A stretch of DNA of 64,000 nucleotides from Amblyornis subalaris. Taxonomy: Eukaryota > Chordata > Aves > Passeriformes > Ptilonorhynchidae. The position numbers were made by a program, and so were the translations under genes. Of the stretch, positions 1 to 13,719 are shown one piece after another (position 1 is the first letter of the stretch; every line of letters begins with the position of its first letter). The stretch lies in assembly GCA_018881555.1 (NCBI GenBank), contig JACAXG010000002.1:19028077-19092076 (forward strand), given 5' to 3'. The notes under the pieces are model-generated. The model saw nothing but the letters and a program-made list of their open reading frames with translations, made no database searches and was not told the DNA's origin.

Positions 1-710
1 AGAATGCTATTCATGGAGCATGAACAAGTGTGTAATTCAAAGTCACTTTAATGAGTATTGACTAAAATGCAGGCTTTGAAAAGCTGGCACACTTTCAGCT
101 ATGTTTGTTTGCAAATACTGGGATTTTAACAGCTGTGAGACCAGCATGTTAGCAACAAAATTGAGATTATTTTTCCCCTCTTGTCCTTGCTATGTTTTGA
201 CTCTTTCTGGTTTGATGCAATGGTTCTTTTGTTCCTTCCGTATTTATAAATGGAGCACTTTTTCAGTGCTTCTAAACTAAAGTCTACTTGGTTAGAAATC
301 AAGTGGTTGGAACATTTTTTTTTTATTTTAAGCTTATTATTGATGTTCTTTACCAATGTTATCAATTACATGCTGTAAATGGCACTAATGCTTTTTGGTG
401 TTAATATTGAGGACCAATATTTCAATGGATTTTTTTTTGTTCTTGCATTGTCCCAATTGTTCTGACATTTTTTGGCTTGAGGTCCTTTAAGTAGACTGAA
501 GATCCCTTTTCAAGTAATACTGAAAGAACACAAAAAGAAGCATAAGCCTCATCTATGAAAATGAAAGCTGTTGAATGGGTTATTGAACTATCTGGGTGAT
601 CAGGATGGGGGAGTATGGTGTTTATAATTTCTGTGGTGTTAGACTTTGATCATTTAAAAATATCTGTACCACAACTTAACGCTTCAATAAAAGTTCGCTT
701 AAATTGTTTG
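1..710 (+). other. Probable 3' UTR tail of an upstream gene (AMD1 by synteny)
   Basis: There is no convincing coding frame here. The stretch is AT-rich and ends with a canonical AATAAA at 686-691, followed within about 20 bases by a GT-rich run (TTGTTTGTAGTGATG), the usual architecture of a vertebrate cleavage site. In human and chicken the gene immediately upstream of GTF3C6 on the same strand is AMD1 (S-adenosylmethionine decarboxylase), which has a long 3' UTR. The assignment to AMD1 is therefore inference from gene order; no AMD1 coding sequence lies in the window. It could also be the 3' end of an unrelated transcript, or chance. Confidence 0.45.
686..691 (+). terminator. AATAAA polyadenylation signal
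   Basis: Canonical hexamer followed by a GT-rich stretch at about 706-716. It probably ends the upstream transcript, plausibly AMD1. Confidence 0.5.
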
Positions 711-2004
711 TAGTGATGATCCAGCAATTCTACTCTTCACTGTCTTCATGCGTTTTGGTACAAAATGGTTTAATTCTGGAATAGAATTTGCTTTGCCCTT
801 GCAGGGGATGCATCTCAACTGTTAACACGTTGGTCATTTAAAATGAGGCAGCATATGAAATGAAGCCAAATGAAAATGTTGCGCTGTTCTTGAGGCTAAA
901 AGCGGCTCTCTAAATGAGCACAAAAATTTGTCTTCATCTAACCTGTGTTGTTTTCTTGAGCATTAAATATCCTAAACAGTCCTTTGAATCAAGACAACTG
1001 GTTCCAAGTGACAAAGTGGCATACACTTACGGTACTTAAGCTTAGACTGAGTTGGAGAACTCAAGGTGAGGTTTGTCTCTTAAGATAAAATAGGCATGTA
1101 CCTGATCTAGGTAGTCAACTAGACCAGAAGCTAGGGGCTAGGAATGTCAGTGCTAAGCAGATACAACCACCACAACTAAAAATTCGTTGAGTTCATGTGA
1201 TTAGTCCTACAGGAATAGCAGCTGCAGTTTAACCATACCTGCAAAACTCTTAACAGTGCTGATAATCCCCCAAAGTCACCTAAGTAGGGAAAACTTGTGT
1301 TAGTATTGGAGGTCTAAAACCTTTAAATTGTTTAATTCTGAATACAGGTTTCATTAGTCACCCAGAACCTAATCTGTGATGTTACATGTCTCTAATGGTA
1401 CTCTGGATATTAGTATAGTAGTAGTTAGTACTATATAGTACTAAGGTATAATAGTAGCTTGTTGTTATTTTGGGTAATTAAGACTGTTGAAAGTACCCAA
1501 CAAACTCTTGTATGAAAATAAGAAATTCCAGCTTGCATCACCAAGAGAGCCTAACAGTCTCAGCTATGACAAGTTAGTAGTAATCTACCTCTGAAGAAGT
1601 GTTTTCTAGACTGACCTCCACAAACTGAAGATCCATCTTGATTTTTTTTTTACTGTAAATCACTTTGCCTGAAGTTTGCAGGTGTCCTGTGAAATTATTT
1701 GTTATCTTCAAATTTTCCACTTCAGGAGTGTCCTTCAATAATACTGCTTTACACTGCCCCCTCTCCTGTAAAGGATGCCAAGAAGTGACATGAGAAATAT
1801 GGTGTCTTTCATTCTGTTANAGCAATACATATGCAAAGCTGCTGCTACTCATTAGCTGCTTAATACTTGTATTTCCCATAAACCAGTGGAGGAAGAAAGG
1901 GCACTGGCTGCAAGTCACATGCCAATTTAATTTCTGTGAATGAATCAATAGAATAGCTCTTCTAAAGGGGTAGGAAAGACTTTCTGTAGATTATTTACTG
2001 TTGG
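711..2004. other. Intergenic, no gene seen
   Basis: AT-rich unique-looking sequence between the putative upstream 3' end and the first CR1 copy. No long open frame, repeat or RNA gene was recognised. One isolated N lies at 1820. Confidence 0.6.
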
Positions 2005-2870
2005 ATGATAACCAAAAGAGGGCTAAGCAACAAATGGAGGGCTGGGGAGGACCTCCATCTTTTACTCGACATTGGGGGGAAACACTGGCAAAGGCTGAGG
2101 AAAGGGTGAGGTACTTAATCCCTTCTTTACTTCAGTCTCTAAGAGCAAGACCTGTTGCTTTCTGTATACCCAACCCCCTGAGCTGGAAGACGGACTGGAA
2201 TCAAGCCCTCCCCNATCTAGGAGGAAATGGTTACTGAACTGCTACACCACTTGGACACACATGAGTCTATGGGATCAGATGGGCTCCACTCACGGTGCTG
2301 ATGCAGCTGNTGAAAGAGCTTGCCAAGCCACTTTATATTACTTAGCAGCTGTCCTGGTTAACTGGAAAGGTCCCAGTTGGCTGGATGGTAGCAAGTGTGA
2401 TGCCCATTGACAAAAAGGGCCAGGAGGAGGACCTGGTAGCTTGACCTTGATGCCAAGGAAGGTCATGGAGCAGATAATATTGAGCACTGTCACAGGGCAT
2501 GTACAGGACAATCAGGCCTAGCCAGCAGGGTTTTGTGAAAGGCAGGTTGTGCTTGAGAACCTGATCTCCATCTATGGCAAGCTGACCCACTCAGTGGATG
2601 AGGGAGAGGTGGATGGTGTCCATCTGCACTTCAGGAAAGCCTTAGGTGCTGTGTCACAGCATTCTGGAGAAACTGGGTGCTCTGTTTGCTGGGTAAAAAA
2701 ACTGGCTGGGTCATCAGATCCAGAGAAGGGGAGAGTGTCCAGCTGGTGGCTGGTCACCAGTGGTGTTCCCCAGGGCTCAGTGTTCTAGTTGCAAAGCTGG
2801 GGGTGTCTCATCCAAGAGCAGGGGTGATCTTTAAGGTCCCTTCCAATCCAAAACCTTCTATGATTCAGTC
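2005..2870 (+). mobile_element. CR1 LINE fragment (ORF2 reverse-transcriptase part joined to 3' tail)
   Basis: The sequence follows the CR1 ORF2 region in plus orientation. Landmarks are the AGAGGGCTAAG segment near 2017, the stretch encoding a GVPQGSV-type reverse-transcriptase motif at about 2760-2785, and a 3' tail with AAGGTCCCTTCCAATCC and TCTATGATTC ending near 2868. Between about 2787 and 2835 the element jumps from the RT motif almost directly to the 3' end, so most of the C-terminal ORF2 and 3' region is deleted. Stops and frameshifts break the reading frame; it is a dead copy. Confidence 0.85.
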
Positions 2871-4467
2871 TTAGACTGTGTGGGGACAGAGGGGATAAGG
2901 CAGTTTCCTGTGCACCCTGATGTCATTTCAACACAGGGCGGAGATGGAGATGCTGACACCACTGCTGGGACCAAGCCACTTGAATGAAGGCATTAAAAGC
3001 CACTGCTTTTCAATCCTAGACCTTTACTGTGGTGTGTTGATGCCAAAGCGATTAATCTACTCTGGTACTCAGATCTGAGTGGGATGGCTCTAGAAACAGG
3101 TACTGACTGTCAGTCTGGCTGCCACTTTGGTGGTGCAGGATTATGTGCTGGCAGAGAGGTTGAAGCTTTACAACTGGGGTGGTGTAAACTCAGGTTTCCC
3201 TAGTAGTAATCCCGAAAGCAATGCCACCAATACCTAAATGCCCAAGGTTTGGAAACAGTGCTGAGGATATGCTCCTGAGGTGTGGAATTCTCCCAAGCTA
3301 TACCGCCAAAACCATGTTAGAATGGGAAAAGTTGCTTAAAGATATATTTTGTATACTCTGAAGCCTGTTGAAGTGTTAAAGTCAAGCCTGTGGCCAAAGC
3401 CCAGACAGAACAGGATAGTTCAGTGCTGATCTGTTATGCTCCCATTCAACCACAGTAATGACAATTCAGTAGGAAGGTTAATGAACAACTGAGGAGCTGC
3501 TCTGACAGCTGCATGGAGCTAAACAAATGGGATTCACGTGTAAAAGGAATGCAGAGGATCACCTGCATGTTCTTAAACATACTCAGAAACTGTTCCAATT
3601 TCAAATGCTTGTGGAGCCACAGTGTGAATGTACCTACAGACAAGTCTTGGGGAGAGAACACTGTCATTAGGAAACTACTGAGACGGGCATTTCCTGGCAG
3701 TTTGTTCCATTGACTTTCAATTACGTGTTTAACTTCAGGTTAAGTTACACTTGCACTTTTTCATCCTGCTTAATTTCATACTGTGGGATTACTGGTGGTG
3801 AGGTCCATGGGATATTCTGCGTATTACTTACAGTTCAGCCAGGCCTCTGCTGTTTGGGAGAGGTTGGATTAGGGTAAAAATAGTTTGTAATGTTTGGTGT
3901 CAGTATACTTCCTGCTGACAAGGAAGCACTGCAAAATAAGGTTTAACCAAATTTCAAGTCAACTGTTCAATTNTCTTCTATTTCTTGTTATACACTGTAC
4001 TTACAATACCGGAGCTGCTGTTATATTTGATTTAAAAAACAAAAATTAAGCAGGCCCTAGAGAGTCTTGCTTCTGCAGCTTCCTGAGAACCGTATCTATA
4101 TATAAATTTTACATTCTCTATAATATGCTTAGTTCTGCCTTTGGCAACTGCTATTAATTTTAAATATATGTATACAAGTGAAATATGTNGAGTCACATTT
4201 AGGAGCAAGTCCAGACACATGAATACCATAATCTCAGCATTTTTCATTCCTGGATTAGCCAGAACATGAGCACGCATTTTTGTATCATGTGATCGCTAAT
4301 GTGGGTCCTTTACCTAATCCCTAAGTAAATTATGTCATTTATAGCCTTACTGTTATTTTCCTCTGTCTTTTTCTAGATTATATTGATCCTCTCAGTCCCT
4401 CACTCTAAATTTTTCTTAAATACTAAGATTTCAAAATAGCATGCAAGGCATCTGCCTATCTGAAGAC
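2871..4467. other. Intergenic, no gene seen
   Basis: Unique-looking sequence between two CR1 copies. Short open frames at 3446-3713 and 4032-4277 have no recognisable protein character. Confidence 0.6.
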
Positions 4468-5460
4468 ATAGAATCACAGAATTGTTTAGGGTGGAAGGGA
4501 CTTCAAAGATCATCTGGTTCCAACCCCCTTGCCATGACAGGCACATCTTCTACTCGACCAGGTTGCTCAAAGACCCACCCAACCTGGCCTTGAACACTTC
4601 CAGGGATGGGACATCCACAACTTCACTGAGCAACCCGTTCTGGTGCCTCACCACCCTCACAGTAAAGAATTTCTTCCTACTACCTAATCTACGCCTTCCC
4701 TCATTCAGTTTAAACCACTCCCCCTTGTCCTCTCACTACATGCTCTTGCATATAGTCTCTTTCCGTCTTTCTGGTAGGCTCCTTTCAGGTACTGGAAGAC
4801 TGCAATTAGGTCATTCAAAGCTGCCTCTTTTCCAGGCAGAAAATCCAAATTTTCTCAGCCATTCCTCACAGAAGAGATGACACATCACTCTAATCAACTT
4901 GGTGTCCCTCCTCTGGACTCGCTCCAACAGGTCAATGCTGTTACTGTGCTGGGGACCCCAGAGCTGGATGCAGCACTCCAGGTGGGATCTCAGAAGATCA
5001 GAGCAGAGGGGCAGAATCCCCTCCCTCGCCCTGCTGGCCACGCTGCTTCAGATGCAGCCCAGGACATGTTTGCCTTTCTGGGCTGTGAGTGCACGTGGCC
5101 AGGTCATGTCCAGCCTCTCATCCACCAGCACCCCAAAGTCCTCAGCAGGGCTGCTCTCAATCTGTTTATCTGCCTGCCTGGATTGATACGAGAGTTGCCC
5201 TGATGCAGGTGCAGCNCCTTGCACTTGGTCTTGTTAAACCTCGTGAGATTCCCATGGGTCTAATTCTCAGGCTTGTCCAGGTCTCTCTGAATGGCATCCC
5301 ATCCTTCAGATGTGTCAACCACACCACTCAGCTTGGTGCCATTCGCAAATTTGCAGAGGGTACACTCAATCCCTTCNTCCATGTCATTAATGAAGATACT
5401 AAATAACACTGGTCGCAATATGGACACCCCAATATTGCCCTCTGCTTTAGAAAGGTGGAA
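4468..5460 (-). mobile_element. CR1 LINE fragment, about 1 kb, minus strand
   Basis: Reverse-oriented CR1 with its 3' end at the left (AATCACAGAATTG near 4471, then GGAAGGGACTTCAAAGATCATC). It extends through the 3' region and into ORF2. On the minus strand, around 5340-5440, it encodes the decayed block that follows the RT active site (similar to [23 protein letters not shown]). Frames on both strands are interrupted. This is one of the longest CR1 pieces in the window. Confidence 0.9.
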
Positions 5461-8400
5461 AGTTCTGGTTTGACTTTGCAAGGTAGCCATAGAAATGGAT
5501 CTTCTGACTATTTCCACTAGAAATGGACTTCTGGCTCCACTGTCTAATTCTCATCTATTATATTTCATTGTCTTTCTTTATGGGCAAAAGTAAGTGGTTG
5601 GTACTTGTTTTACACTGTAAAAAATGCTGCACCAACAAAGCTGTAAAGAGACAAGCAAAAACCAGCATAGAGTTGAACAGAGTTGTGAGTTGCAGTTGTA
5701 GGACTAAGTTTCAGCTTCTTCTCTATGTGGACAGCAGTTACACAAATGTAACAGAACAAGACAAAATGTTCCAAATCCATTGTTCTTGCTCAGAAACTTA
5801 GAGCAATTTGGTGCCTCTTCATCGTCTCCTTCTTGCAGAAAAGGCAGTGGCCTCTGTGGCTGCCAGAGGTTATTTGTTAAAACACACCACATGACAGCTC
5901 CATCAACACACCAGTCACTGTAGCTTTATAGACATCTCCAGTTCCTAAATTTGGACTTGTTTCTTTCAAAGAGGAACTTGCTAAGTATCTGTCAGCTTCA
6001 CTAGATTCATCTTTAACAGCACATGACTTTAAGGGTTTGAAAATATTTAGCCAAATACAAGGTAAGATTTCAAATACGAAGTTAGAATCCAGGCTATAAA
6101 AATGTAGATAAAACTAGATTACACTTAACTAAAATATTTGTTCATAGCTGTTGTGGTATCTTGCAGCTAAGATACCCCTAACAGCCTAGGCAGCAGTAAC
6201 ATACATATTCCATGCTGTTTCAGGATGAAACTTTAACCAGAGGGCCTAAGCCCTTGAGGGCTGTTCTTTAGTGGTAACCCGCTCCAAACTCTCTTCTTAT
6301 TGTTAAAGATACTTCTCTCTTGTTTTTATTTCATGGTGCTGTTCTAAAGCCAAGATAATGCTGTTGCATTATCTGAGAGAAGAGGGAAGAACGTGTTTTT
6401 ATTCAATGATTAAAGCATCCTCAATTCTGTTACAATATCCTGCCAGGCATATATCATAAGGTCTACTCGTTGTGTGTTCACTNGGTCAGACTTGGAGACT
6501 TGGGTTCTTTTTATGCTGCATATTGTCTAAAGCCACATTATCAGCTACGTTATAGACAGGACACTGTCCAAACCATCTCTCTCATAGCCCAAATTTGCTA
6601 GTTTTAAGGGTTCTTACATGTATTTTACAGACATGTTCAGATAGTGCACAAGTTGTTTTTTCTTCTTATTTGATGATCTAATATTTAATAGTTTCTATTT
6701 CTGAATCTTAAAATCTTATTTAGTTGCTGATTTAAATAAAGACCTGATGTATTTATTCCCCTAAACTGTTGTGAAATATGGAGGGAGGGGGGTAAGGGAG
6801 GAGAACAAAAAAATAAGAAAATTGCTCATTCCCATTACTGAAGGTGTATTTTCCCTAGTGCACTGTAGTGAAAGCTTGCGTATATAAGAATAAGATAAAG
6901 CTGCAGAGGCTTCAGGGTGTGATTGCTGAAGCTACGGTACCTACAGCTGAAGGACACTGGGCATGAAGCTGAGGGGACTAGTAAAAACAGTAAAGCAAAC
7001 GGACAAACAGCCATTGTTGTAATTGTCTGTGCTCTTCTGTGAGTAATATTGGTTTTAATGTTTCTATTTCTTTTTTTCAGCTGTGCTTTTGCTGGTTTTA
7101 GGCAGATAATCAACTGTAAATTTGTAGGTTTTAATATCCTAGTTTTAAGCACGGTAAAAAGTTTGTTTGGAGTTGCACTCTGTTGTTAAGTGCCGTGACA
7201 TGGAAAAGCTGACCTTTTTATATTTGTGCCATTCAGTTCTTCCATTTAGTGTGCTGCTACACAACAGGAAGATATGTTTTCTGATTACCTGCTCTCTTAA
7301 CATTGTAATCTCTTAAATACTTCATTCCTGAAATATTTAAACTATGCAGACCACCCAGAAGGGCCCAGGAGACAAGAAGTTACAAACCAGTGATTTTCTC
7401 TTCAACTCCTTGCATTACTATATCAAGCAGTAGGTAAGAAATGAACCAACTACTCAAAAAAGCTGTTTTAATTTTTTCATAAAGAAAATAGTCCTGAGAC
7501 ACACAGAAATCACATTTAAACCAGCTTTCATAAAACTGTCCTAACTCCTTTTTAAAGAATTGTAATCCTAGTCATTCTTGCTAAATTTGGATAACTGCCA
7601 TCTCATTGAGCCACTTCTCAGTGTCTTGTAATAGTCAAGCTTGACTGTAGGATTTTAGAGTAAAAACTGAACTATATGTTTGTTTCCTGATCTAACAGAT
7701 ATCAGCCAAATAAAGGTCAGAACACTTCTTATGTAACATAAATATACTCCTTTACATGCTAGAGAAACATGCTAGTATTATTTGAAAGCAAAGCATATTA
7801 TTATACATTTGGTTAAATTTTACTGAAACCTGTGTATAAATACAACTACTGCTTGTCCGGGTCAAGAGTTTTCAAAATACATCATTGTCTAAAACAAACA
7901 TATCTATGAATTTGTTCAGAAATCAGAAGGGTGTAAGTGGGAGGGAATTGCTTGGTACCATTCTGTGTGTGTTTGTGTGTGCATTGGTTTGCTAGAGAGA
8001 AGACCTAAAACAGGAATATATACAAAAGGAGGAGAGAGCTAGTCACAGAAGGGCTAAGCATATGGCTCTTAAAAGAAAAGCATATGGTTGAAACTATGAG
8101 ATTGAGTGCTAATTGAAAAAGAGTGGAAGCTCTGAGCAAGGTAAGTTCAGTCCATACTGACTGTCATAAAATATTCAATTTTTTTTCAGTTTATGTGATG
8201 ACTCAACAAATTATTGCAATCTCTGTATGCCATGTGTAATACATATTTTAGATACAAAATAAATACACACCAGTATATATTTACATGTAAATATGGAAAC
8301 TATAAATGACACATAAAAATAAGCAGTTCTAGACTATCATTTTTGTAACAGTTCCTCAAGTTTTATTATTTTGGAACCCTTAATTTTCAAGATTGTTTAA

Positions 8401-11400
8401 GACTTTGAAGGCACTTTAAATTATTTTGATCACCTATCTGCTAATCTAACCAAATTGCCCTCTAGCAATAGAGCCTAAGCTGTGGGACGGTGTGATGTGA
8501 AGTTTCTGTTATTCCAGGAACCATACATCACATACAATTTCTTAATGGACCTCTAGTCATCTGCAGAAAGATGCATTTTTTCATGCATTCTGGAGTGGAA
8601 TAGGAAGATTTGAAGTCAGGCCTTTTTGCAGATGCTGGATCATTCCTTCCACTGCCACAGGGACCCTGTTGGAATAAGAGGAATGGTTGCTTGTATGCTG
8701 AGGAGAACAGAAATGTCACGTGTCTCTCCCTTAAAAGGATGTTCTGTTGCCATACAGAAAAAAAAAAGACATGCAGGATTTGACTGTACTGATAAACAAC
8801 CCAGAATACAATTAAATCTGATGTAATCTGAAACCACACAGGAAGACAGACAACTGTCTCTTTAAATGCTTTAAGGACCAGCTGGGAACGAGACATGATC
8901 TATAGGTCTTCATCTTGAAAACTGGACTTCTAGTGAGTCATGAGGACTGCATGCAGGAATGGAAGTCCTTACTCTTTCCAGAATCCTGTAAACCAGTTAT
9001 ACAGTATGGAAATAATGGTATTTACTTCATTTGACAGAAGCACCAGTGGCAATTGGAATATTAGAAAAGGTGGTAACATGGAGAGGCTGAATGAAATGAT
9101 CCTTCATTGGTAATTACCCTGACTCCACAATATTATGAGGAATCTTTTGATAAGACAATCTTAAGGCTACACAAGAATAGATANATATATTTATTCTAAA
9201 TCAGGCTGAGAGATTTGAACTACTCACCCTCTTCTGAGTAACCAAAATGACACTGATTATAGACACTAGTGTAAAGATTGAATAGGGTAGAGGTTAAATA
9301 TTTTGGGGGGTTTTTGCTGTCTCCAGCAGCGAAAATATTCGTCATAGTATTTCTTCTCTCAGTGCTGGGTTAGGATTAGTTATATAGTTTAGAAATATTC
9401 TTGAGCACACTTCCTGGGGAAAAAAAAAAAAAAAAAAAGATGCAGTTTGGGAATTCCAGAGAAGCAGCAAAGTCAGCTAAACGAATCACTTACTGTTCGT
9501 CACTGTGTATATCTGCTAATATGGGAGGAAGAGCTGATTGGAATAACGTAGAAGAAGGCAAGAGAGAAAATTATTTGTTGCTTCTAGTCACAAATTCAGG
9601 GCTGTTGCCTGTTAATTCTGAGCTGATTAGAGAAACTGAAGTAAATGAGAGATGTTGGCAGTGACCACTGCTCCCATCAGCGATGCCAGATCTGGCCGTT
9701 CTGTAGCTCTTGCCAAACACACAATCCCTTGCCCAAGCTGGTCCAAAGCTGGTCTTTCCAGCAGAATCTTTCCATCTGGATTGCTCCCAAAATGAAGATG
9801 ACAGAAGGGTATTTGTAATGCTTGTAGTGCTTTGCCTTGCCTTTTCTGGTTTCCAGAGCAGTGCTGGCTGGATTAGCTTAAAGGAACTGAAATGGTGCCA
9901 GTTACACATCATTATGTGTTTTAACACACTGAATATAAGGGAGAGCAAGTCTAGGGTGTTACTCTGTAGCTTCTACAAGGGGAAAAAGTTTTCTGCTTCC
10001 AAGGGACTGGGCATGCTTTCATGCACAGTGGAAGTGTACAATATTATATAACTCTTACTCAAAGACAGAAAGTCTTGGGTTTTACCATAATATCTTCTAA
10101 AAAATTATCCTCTTCAAAAATAAAGTATTTTTGTATCTTAAAATTGGCACCTGGTGTTTTTTTCATAAAAACATATGTATCTAAATGGCAACATAAACTT
10201 GTATTTATTAAAACATCGGTCTCTTACTTTTTTGCAGGGGGGTTCTGAGCCCATGATAGGTATTAATGATTGACTTTATGGCTAAGATGTTCAAGTCTCA
10301 CATTTGAATGTTATGTTCAATTCTTTAAGGAGGATAAAGCAAAAATACTGGCTTAAAATACAGATAGGACAATATAAACTTATGGGCATCTTCTCTCATC
10401 TCCTATAATTTTGTTGCTCAATTACAGTATGAAGACCCTGATGGATAAAGCAGTACTTAATCTTTTTTTTAAAAAAGCACATGTTCAGATGTATGTACTT
10501 TAGCATCAGTCATCATTCAATCAATAACATTTTATTCAGTATAAACTACTCAGAATGCAAGAACTTCAATAAAAGGTTATTAAATTAGTTACAAAAGGAG
10601 GTGTTAGAGGGTGATGCACTGGGGACCTAGTACAAATACAACACGTGCTTGTAAGAGCAGAAATAGGAACAGAAAGTCCTGAATTAATTATGTGTAGAGG
10701 GTGTATATGTGTTGCTACTGACTGTAAAAGATGATCCTAAGTGTAAACAGCATGTCTTGAGAATCTCCAAGAGAGCAAATAAGGAGAGCTAAAAAGGTCA
10801 AGGCTATCAGAATTCAATATTTTCCATTTTCATTGTAGACTTGTATAAAACGGCTCAAGTCTATCCACCATTTGGAAATACATAAGAGAAAGTATAAATT
10901 CTTCTCGTCTCAGAGTAGATCTCTATAGGGAAAAAAAAAAATCACGTCAGCAGTAAGTGCTGCTGAGGCATTTCCAGACAGCTAATAACTCCCTCCAGAG
11001 CCGCCTAGGTCCAATGTGGAATCTGAGCTGACAATTGTATCTCCCTTTCTTGATTGCTTGCTGGGAAAAAAACCAGCTATGCTTCCCTGCAAATGTAAGT
11101 AATAAAGCATAGTACAGTCTTCAAGCCCTAAGGCTAATAGATCTTTGGTTTTTAAAAAGATTGCCCACCTGCTTTTCTAGGGGGGGAAAAAAAACCCAAC
11201 AAATTAAAATTATTAGTTTTAAAAAATAATCTGAGGTAGGTTAGAAGTCAAAAGTGTACATTTGTACATACTGAAAATACCATGAGCTTACTGCAAACTA
11301 AATAAGGCAATTGTCAGCAGTGACTGTATTTTTTTAATAAAAGTGAAAATTTCATTCACAGCAGCTATAGAAATATAGATAACCTCTTTCACACTTCATC

Positions 11401-13719
11401 TCCTGACCTGCATTTCTGACTAGCTTACAGAGACAGTCATTTCTTTGCTCTATTCATGCTTTGAGCCAGCTGGACATAAGACCAGCTTCTTTCCAGAAAT
11501 CATGTGGCCACATTAGCACAGTTCTGAGCCCAAGCTAATGCATCCTGCTTCACAGCCAGCCTTATTAACTCAGGTTCAGCAACACACAAATCACAGCTAC
11601 AGAGCTGCTACACTGGTGGGTTCAGGGCATAGGCAGAGTGAACATGTCACTGTCTGCACCTTCCATGTAGATANACCCTCAGATGACCCTAGGCACTGTG
11701 TGCTGTAACAAAATCTGCTTTTAGGAATTGGTTCTCCAATTAATTGCACTTTAATTGCATAATACAAACCATACCAGAAATGGAGTAACAAAATCTTACA
11801 GGATACGTTGACAAAAATGTGAGTTTGTGTCAACGTCGCCACAACAGTGTGGTGCCTAAGCTGGTCTATGAACAAACTTAAAAATCCTAAATAGATCCAT
11901 ACACATGTAGAACATTTTAAAAGAACCAACTGTCATGGGAAAGATTATTAGGTTGCATTTGTGTCCTTGCTTTCCAAACACATTATCTACTGAACAATAA
12001 GGTGAATCAGGAAGGAAGGACTACTGAAAGAATGTGGTCAACCATGACAATGTCCTTCTTTCCACTTTTTGCTTGGTGTTTCTGAACAGCATTCCTTAGT
12101 GTAAATGGTAAGTGTACTTTGTTATAGATTCAGGTCCTTTTTCACCATTCATTGCCTTTCCTTCCCCTTGAAAAGAGAGGCAAGACATGCCATCAGTGGG
12201 TCAGTGCACTGGCTTTGCACCAGACTAACCTGACACAACTCCTCAAACTTACTGTTCCAATAGCTTTACAGGCTTAAAAGTAATTCAGAACAGTGCTTTT
12301 CACAGTTTTCCTACACAGAATTCCTGAAGAGCCCAATAACAGCTTTTTCCAAGCACTAATGCCTTCATGAGTAAAAGCAGTAATTGTAAGCATACCAAAT
12401 GTCATGGTATGTTAAGTGACAATGGGAACTTCTCAGGGATTTCCACCTCTCAGGTTTTTATCTGCTGTCATTTATCTACTGTGTTATATTCTTGTGCTTC
12501 TGTACAAGAGACAGTGGAGCTAAATAGCTGGAATTAAAAATGAAGCTGCTAGACACAGTTTATCGTTCATGAAAGGTTTCACCTTTTGTGTCTAGCTTGC
12601 TCACTATGCCGACTGCAGCAGTGGCCACCCAGTGAAGAACGCAAGTACATACAGTGTGTTCCCAGCCATCAGTTCAGGTATGTTCTTGGCCTGATATGAT
12701 TTGCCCATTTTATTATTCCCAGTGGATGCCTCCTCCAAGTGCTTGTCCGAGCTCCCACTGAGTTCATATAAATTTTTGCCTTTACAAATTTTGGAAAGGA
12801 ATGTAACAATTTTGCTATCATTTTGGTTTGTCATTCTGAACAAAATCTGAGAGACCAGAACAGAGACAGATCAAAGATCTGCCTAGCCAGTACCCTTGTC
12901 ACCTAAATCTGGCCATACTGAATGCCTGGAAAAAGCAGCAGAACAGGCAGGACTAGCATGCAAAGGTACTTCCTCGATCCTCAGCAATCTTTGTCTCAGG
13001 AGTTCCTGAGGCAGAGAATGGTTGCAATTCACCTGCCATTTTAGCATCCAATCAGTCATGTGTTAATCCTCACAGCAGGCTTTCATTTTTACAATCCCAA
13101 AAACATAGTACCATCATCCAACTTCAGTGCCTCACTTTCCACCTTTGTTTTGTTTGTTGGGGTTTTTTTCAACAAATAATTCAGGAATGTGTTTAACACT
13201 TCAAATTCCCACTGTGGGAAATTAGTGGAAATCCATATAGTATTGACTCTCAGGCCTCAGCAATATGATTCTTACTTTTTCTACTGTGTTAGAAACATTT
13301 TCTGCAGGTCAGTGGACATACCTACAAAAGCACTCAACTACCAGGAATTCTAAATTGCTGCCAAGTTACACCTCAATAAAAGCCTACTGAATTAAGACTC
13401 AGATGTTTCTGATGCATATTGACTAATAACTAATTTTTATTTCCTGCACTGCAAACCACTCTGGAAGTTCATGATTTGTGTAAAAATTGCTTTTAACAGC
13501 ACTTCACTAACAAGCAAAATGGTGTTCATGTGGATAGAAAACAAAACACAACTCAATAAAAATATTTCACTTCCATAAAAAGTAAGCCATGGGAACATTA
13601 TTCAGAATCAGTGAATAAATGTGAAACAGAAATAACCTCCTGCTTTTACATAATTGTATGCAAAATAAAAGTCCAAGTGCCATTTATATCAGTTTGTTTT
13701 AAATACATTTTAAACAAAT
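5461..13719. other. 8 kb intergenic stretch without recognised repeats or genes
   Basis: AT-rich and free of identifiable CR1. It contains a 19-base A run at 9420-9438, a short (TG)n-like patch near 7964-7983, and a higher-complexity block at 10941-11100 that reads like a conserved noncoding element. Open frames such as 8528-8896 and 9571-9948 (minus) look like chance. Confidence 0.55.

Noticed and set aside
4482..5517. Several open frames of 60-132 codons
   Set aside because: All lie in a minus-oriented CR1 copy; on the minus strand they are broken ORF2 remnants, on the plus strand shadows.
6780..6802. G-rich GAGGGAGGGGGG patch as a G-quadruplex
   Set aside because: Only three adequate G runs; does not meet the usual four-run pattern.
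9420..9438. A19 run as a possible retrotransposon or processed-pseudogene tail
   Set aside because: No recognisable cDNA or LINE/SINE sequence on either side and no flanking duplication; treated as a simple mononucleotide repeat.
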